A stretch of 6,041 bases of DNA from Akkermansiaceae bacterium (GTDB lineage: Bacteria > Verrucomicrobiota > Verrucomicrobiia > Verrucomicrobiales > Akkermansiaceae). Of this stretch, positions 3,901-6,041 are shown in pieces (position 1 is the first letter of the stretch; each line of letters begins with the position of its first letter). The notes under the pieces are model-generated. The model was not told the origin of the DNA. It ran no database searches and worked only from the letters and a program-made list of their open reading frames with translations. The position numbers and the translations under genes are program-made. The stretch spans positions 1-6,041 of the forward strand of contig JAQGPE010000501.1 in assembly GCA_028293225.1 (NCBI GenBank), read 5' to 3'.

Positions 3901-6041
3901 CGTGATCGATTTCACCGGCGGCCAGCGGCCCGGCCCGATCCTGCAGGTGCTGGCAAATGTCTTCACCGGCAGCGGCGACGACATCCTGGATCTGGACGGC
4001 ACCGACGCCTGGATCGAGGGCAACATCTTCATGCACTGTCATAAAAACGGCGCCCCGGACTCGGCGGCGGCCGTCTCCGGCGGCAACAACGGCGCTGCGA
4101 CCTCGGAGCTGACGATCACCGGGAATCTCTTTTACGATGTCGATCATGCGGTGACCGCCAAGCAGGGGAACTACTATACCTTTACGAACAACACCGTGGT
4201 CCGTCAGACGAAGACCGGTGGCACCGACACGGAGAGCGCGGTCTTCAATCTCCAGGATGCGATTCCTGCCCCGCCCACGACCTACGGCCTGGGTCTGTAT
4301 GCTGAAGGGAACATCCTGGCGGAGTGCGAACAGCTGGTGCGCAACTACAGCAGCAGCGCCAGCACGGTGACTCTGAACAACAATTTGATGGCCCTGCCGT
4401 GGGCGGGGCCCGGGACCGGAAATGTCGATCGCGACCCGCTTTTCGTCCATTCCCCGGTTTTGGCGGAAACGGCGTTCACCTCCTGGCAGGATGCCCAGAT
4501 CATGAAGCAGTGGCTGGCGCTAAGGCCCGGATCTCCCGCTCTCGGCACCGGACCGAACGGCCGGGACAAGGGCGGCGTGATCCCGCTGGGGGTGAGCCTC
4601 GCAGCCAGCGTCTCCGGAACCACCAACCAGACCTCCGCGCAGGTCAATGTGGGCACGCGCCCGTCCGCGGTGCCGCCGTGGCAGTCCGGCTACACCGCCT
4701 ATCGCTGGCAGCTCGATGCCGGCACGGTCAGTGCGGCGGTCCCCATCGCGACGCCTCTCTCTCTTTCCGGCCTCGGCAACGGCAGCCATACCCTGAAGGT
4801 CTCCGGCCTGAACGATGCGGGCTATTGGCAGGATGATCCGGCCTTCGGCCAGGATGGTGGCGTGACCACTTACACCTGGACGGTGGATCCTGGCTATATC
4901 CCGCCGCCGGCCGCTCCGCTGGTGCGCATCAACGAAGTGCTGGCGAAGAACCTGGCCACACTCAGCGTCGGCGGAACGTTTCCGGATCTGATCGAGATTC
5001 AAAACGCTGGCACCGCCACGGCGGATCTCTCCGGCTGGGGGCTGAGTGACTCTCCGTCCGCTCCGTTCAGCTATACCTTTCCGGCTGGAACCACGCTGGC
5101 TCCCGGAGCTTATCGCCTGATCTACGCGTCTTCCGCCGCGGCCATACCCGCGCCGAAGACCGGCTTCGCACTTTCAGAGGACGGCGAGACTCTGGCGCTG
5201 ACCCGCTCCGCGGCAGCGGGAGGCGGGGTCGCCGACACGGTTTCGTTTGGTCACCAGTTGGGCGACTACTCGATCGGTCGCCGCTCCGGAGATGGAGCAT
5301 GGGATCTGTGCCGGCCGACCTTTGGTACGGAGAACATCGTAGTGCCACAGGCTGCGGTGACGGGCCTGCGGATCAACGAATGGCTGGCCGACCCGGGAAG
5401 TTCCGGAGGGCAGAATTTCATCGAGCTCTACAATCCCGCCGCGTTGCCTGTGAATCTGGGTGGCAGCTACCTCACCGACAGTCCGTTGGGCTGGCCGGAC
5501 CGCCACGCGGTGTCGCCCCTGACCTTCGTGGCGGGAAATGGCTATGCGCTCTTCTATCCGGACGGCGATCCTGACAAGGGCGCTGATCACCTGTCGTTTC
5601 ATCTGGCTCCGCTGGCTGGGGAGATCGGTTTGCTCACTCCGGATTTGGATCTGATCGACCGCGTGGTCTACGGACCCCAGACCGCCGCGGTCTCGCAGGG
5701 CCGCACTCCCAATGGCGGCAATGCCATCGTGTCCTTTACCCAGCCAAGTCCGGGTGGCCCCAATCCCCTGAATCAGGGGAACCTTTCCGCTATCCGAATC
5801 AATGAGGTGCTGGTGGCGAACGAGACCCTCACGAATCCCGATTCCTCGCTGTCCGGCTGGATCGAACTTTACAATCCGACAACGTCGGCGGTGGACCTTT
5901 CCGACATCAGTCTCAGCAACAACACCGCCAGTCCGCGGGCCTGGGTGGCCGCGGGTGGAACCTCGATTCCGTCCGGCGGGTATCTGGTGATCCAGTGCAA
6001 TGGAACTCAGCCGGTCTCGTCAACGAACACCGGAGTTGCCC
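935..6041 (+). CDS. Giant secreted multidomain protein: lamin-tail, CotH-type kinase-like, beta-helix, tandem lamin-tail domains (3' truncated)
   Basis: The frame is open for 1702 codons and leaves the window without a stop. A signal peptide (MRMLRILLPVVLAGPVWA, cleavage before D19) predicts export. Lamin-tail domain 1 spans 19-189 (VMISEIMYHP, EEYIELYN, closing NGTPGAPN). An Ig-like linker follows (about 195-290), ending YVSATDAG. The CotH-type domain spans about 327-710: RGNSSR at 384-389, GDDKETS from 583, GDDYLLY further on, and IPYDMDAMFG at 612-621, where D615 and D617 match the family's metal-binding Asp motif. A second Ig-like linker (about 718-806) leads to a right-handed parallel beta-helix (about 813-1215: TLTIEAGATV, LWGGL, repeated GNxF-type rungs, closing RPGSPALGTG). 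A third Ig-like segment precedes lamin-tail domains 2-4 (from 1330, 1477 and 1619). Cysteines 950, 972, 979, 1035 and 1131 in the beta-helix could form disulfides. CotH-family proteins phosphorylate Ser/Thr on secreted or coat proteins; activity here is inferred. More lamin-tail repeats or a surface-sorting tail may lie beyond the edge. Confidence 0.93.
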   Translation, partial: MRMLRILLPVVLAGPVWADVMISEIMYHPASEKPAEEYIELYNSGTAGVAVGGWAFTKGVNFLLPAGTTIAGGGRLVVAADPAAFAAKYPGVTGMVGGWTGKLSNSSDRLVLENSAGDVVDEVEYSDDGDWAVRAKDAVLDFGHRGWNWETAADGGGASLELIQPLFDNSSGQNWRASTTTNGTPGAPNSVTATDIAPTIREVSHFPLVPAPTDPVRVTARVADDHGAVSAVSLYWRLDGSAAFQAVPMVDDGAHGDGPAGDGVFASSIPAQAQGAIVEFYVSATDAGSLVRTWPAPALDENGVPGQTANCLYQVDSTVVSTPQPLFRMILRAVDRQELAQINSNTPPISGTDQTYSGAAMNATFVGRTGTGTELRYRVELKNRGNSSRLYLPASLRLNFLEQEPWEDVVSLNLNSQTTISQLLGSEIFRRAGADMAASRAVRLRVNGVDPTTPNPPSYGFYAANEVVDSKYADAHHPQDSDGNAYRGQQVNYGADPAADLHDESNNPDPNLANPAPYRIHYFKETNKSEDRWSDLINLTQKISKGHSPTLDSPTYDPGYVEGILSAVDVRQWMSYFAANTIGDDKETSLANGRGDDYLLYIGVNDPRANLIPYDMDAMFGLEGASPTDTLFPMCQNNILPGSPPTPVNSFIKHPDFAPIYYSELKRMVDGAFDPATFNETADEVLGPLVAASVINPMKTFNSQRVAWIRTQIPLALSVTSTPPLQNGIPRTTTASASLAGRANAITTRSVKVNGVAAAWTAWTASWTAPAVSLLPGVNQVLVQSFDAGGVETGRLLQSVWYDTGSGQIAPATIFTDTTWTSAGGPWLMNSSVTVADGATLTIEAGATVYAANQAILTVNSSGRLIAQGTDLKRIQIGPAPGSGALWGGLAIYGATGSPRSQLSYVSIAGNTDTAIRVSTADVAFDHLQFGNPSKTYLELDGSSFLVSECDFPAPTAPLEPVHGTAGIKPGCRGIIRHCYFGSSIGYNDVIDFTGGQRPGPILQVLANVFTGSGDDILDLDGTDAWIEGNIFMHCHKNGAPDSAAAVSGGNNGAATSELTITGNLFYDVDHAVTAKQGNYYTFTNNTVVRQTKTGGTDTESAVFNLQDAIPAPPTTYGLGLYAEGNILAECEQLVRNYSSSASTVTLNNNLMALPWAGPGTGNVDRDPLFVHSPVLAETAFTSWQDAQIMKQWLALRPGSPALGTGPNGRDKGGVIPLGVSLAASVSGTTNQTSAQVNVGTRPSAVPPWQSGYTAYRWQLDAGTVSAAVPIATPLSLSGLGNGSHTLKVSGLNDAGYWQDDPAFGQDGGVTTYTWTVDPGYIPPPAAPLVRINEVLAKNLATLSVGGTFPDLIEIQNAGTATADLSGWGLSDSPSAPFSYTFPAGTTLAPGAYRLIYASSAAAIPAPKTGFALSEDGETLALTRSAAAGGGVADTVSFGHQLGDYSIGRRSGDGAWDLCRPTFGTENIVVPQAAVTGLRINEWLADPGSSGGQNFIELYNPAALPVNLGGSYLTDSPLGWPDRHAVSPLTFVAGNGYALFYPDGDPDKGADHLSFHLAPLAGEIGLLTPDLDLIDRVVYGPQTAAVSQGRTPNGGNAIVSFTQPSPGGPNPLNQGNLSAIRINEVLVANETLTNPDSSLSGWIELYNPTTSAVDLSDISLSNNTASPRAWVAAGGTSIPSGGYLVIQCNGTQPVSSTNTGVA
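3209..3241 (+). repeat. In-frame micro-repeat coding AWTAWTASWTA
   Basis: GCCTGGACG occurs twice in tandem (3209-3217 and 3218-3226), and a third TGGACGGC follows after GCATCC (3233-3240). It encodes Trp-Thr-Ala triplets at residues 759-769 of the giant protein, inside the Ig-like linker between the CotH-type domain and the beta-helix. It may be a slippage product or simply the hydrophobic strand pattern normal for this linker. Confidence 0.6.
4922..6041 (+). repeat. Three tandem lamin-tail domain repeats (protein level) at the C-terminal side
   Basis: Within the giant gene, three successive units open with VRINEVLAKN (1330), LRINEWLADP (1478) and IRINEVLVAN (1620). Each is followed by an aromatic/IEL motif: DLIEIQN, NFIELYN and GWIELYN. 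The first two close with a TFGTEN or PGGPN type end. Units are about 140-150 residues. DNA identity between them is low apart from the opening codons, so the duplications are old. Lamin-tail domains are Ig-like beta-sandwiches found on many secreted bacterial nucleases, phosphatases and surface proteins, where they are thought to mediate binding or anchoring. The third unit is cut by the window edge. Confidence 0.8.

Noticed and set aside
3761..4450. Antisense open frame of 229 codons
   Set aside because: It is opposite the beta-helix. The + strand reading has clear fold motifs and is continuous through it.
1..6041. tRNA, rRNA, CRISPR array, insertion sequence or att site
   Set aside because: None seen: no regular repeat-spacer array, no transposase-like translation, no terminal inverted repeats, no cloverleaf-like stretch.
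935..6041. Frameshift or split of the giant gene into several genes
   Set aside because: Codon-by-codon reading from 935 to 6040 stays in one frame with no stop, and domain motifs at many points fall in the same frame.

Overview
This GC-rich window is most likely chromosomal DNA of a Verrucomicrobiota bacterium, with Luteolibacter- or Verrucomicrobium-like relatives as my best guess and Planctomycetota as the alternative. The basis is one very large secreted protein that combines lamin-tail domains, a CotH-type kinase-like domain and a parallel beta-helix. I recall that architecture mainly from those phyla. No database search was possible, so the taxon is an inference.

Layout, all on the + strand. 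(1) 3-188: the 3' end of a gene entering from the left, coding for an amphipathic, charged helical tail. (2) 189-264: a short gap holding two small stem-loops. (3) 265-711: a small secreted protein of unknown function with a clean signal peptide (148 aa). (4) 712-934: an AT-richer intergenic region dense in short repeats. It holds four ACGGA/TCCGT half-sites, two separate pairs of direct repeats spaced exactly 11 bp (one resembling a Pho box), and an 11-bp A-tract/T-tract hairpin just before the next start codon. (5) 935-6041: one uninterrupted reading frame of 1702 codons that runs off the right edge.

Reading in order, the giant protein has: a signal peptide (1-18), lamin-tail domain 1 (19-189), an Ig-like linker (about 195-290), a CotH-type domain (about 327-710), a second Ig-like linker (about 718-806), a right-handed parallel beta-helix (about 813-1215), a third Ig-like segment (about 1219-1327) and three tandem lamin-tail domains (1330-1467, 1477-1618, 1619 onward, the last cut by the window edge). 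It is probably exported and cell-surface or extracellular. The lamin-tail and beta-helix parts look like binding or scaffold modules around a possible phosphotransferase core.

Nothing in the window is a known mobile element, RNA gene, CRISPR array or defence system. The most interesting material is the modular giant protein and the compact regulatory-looking region in front of it.
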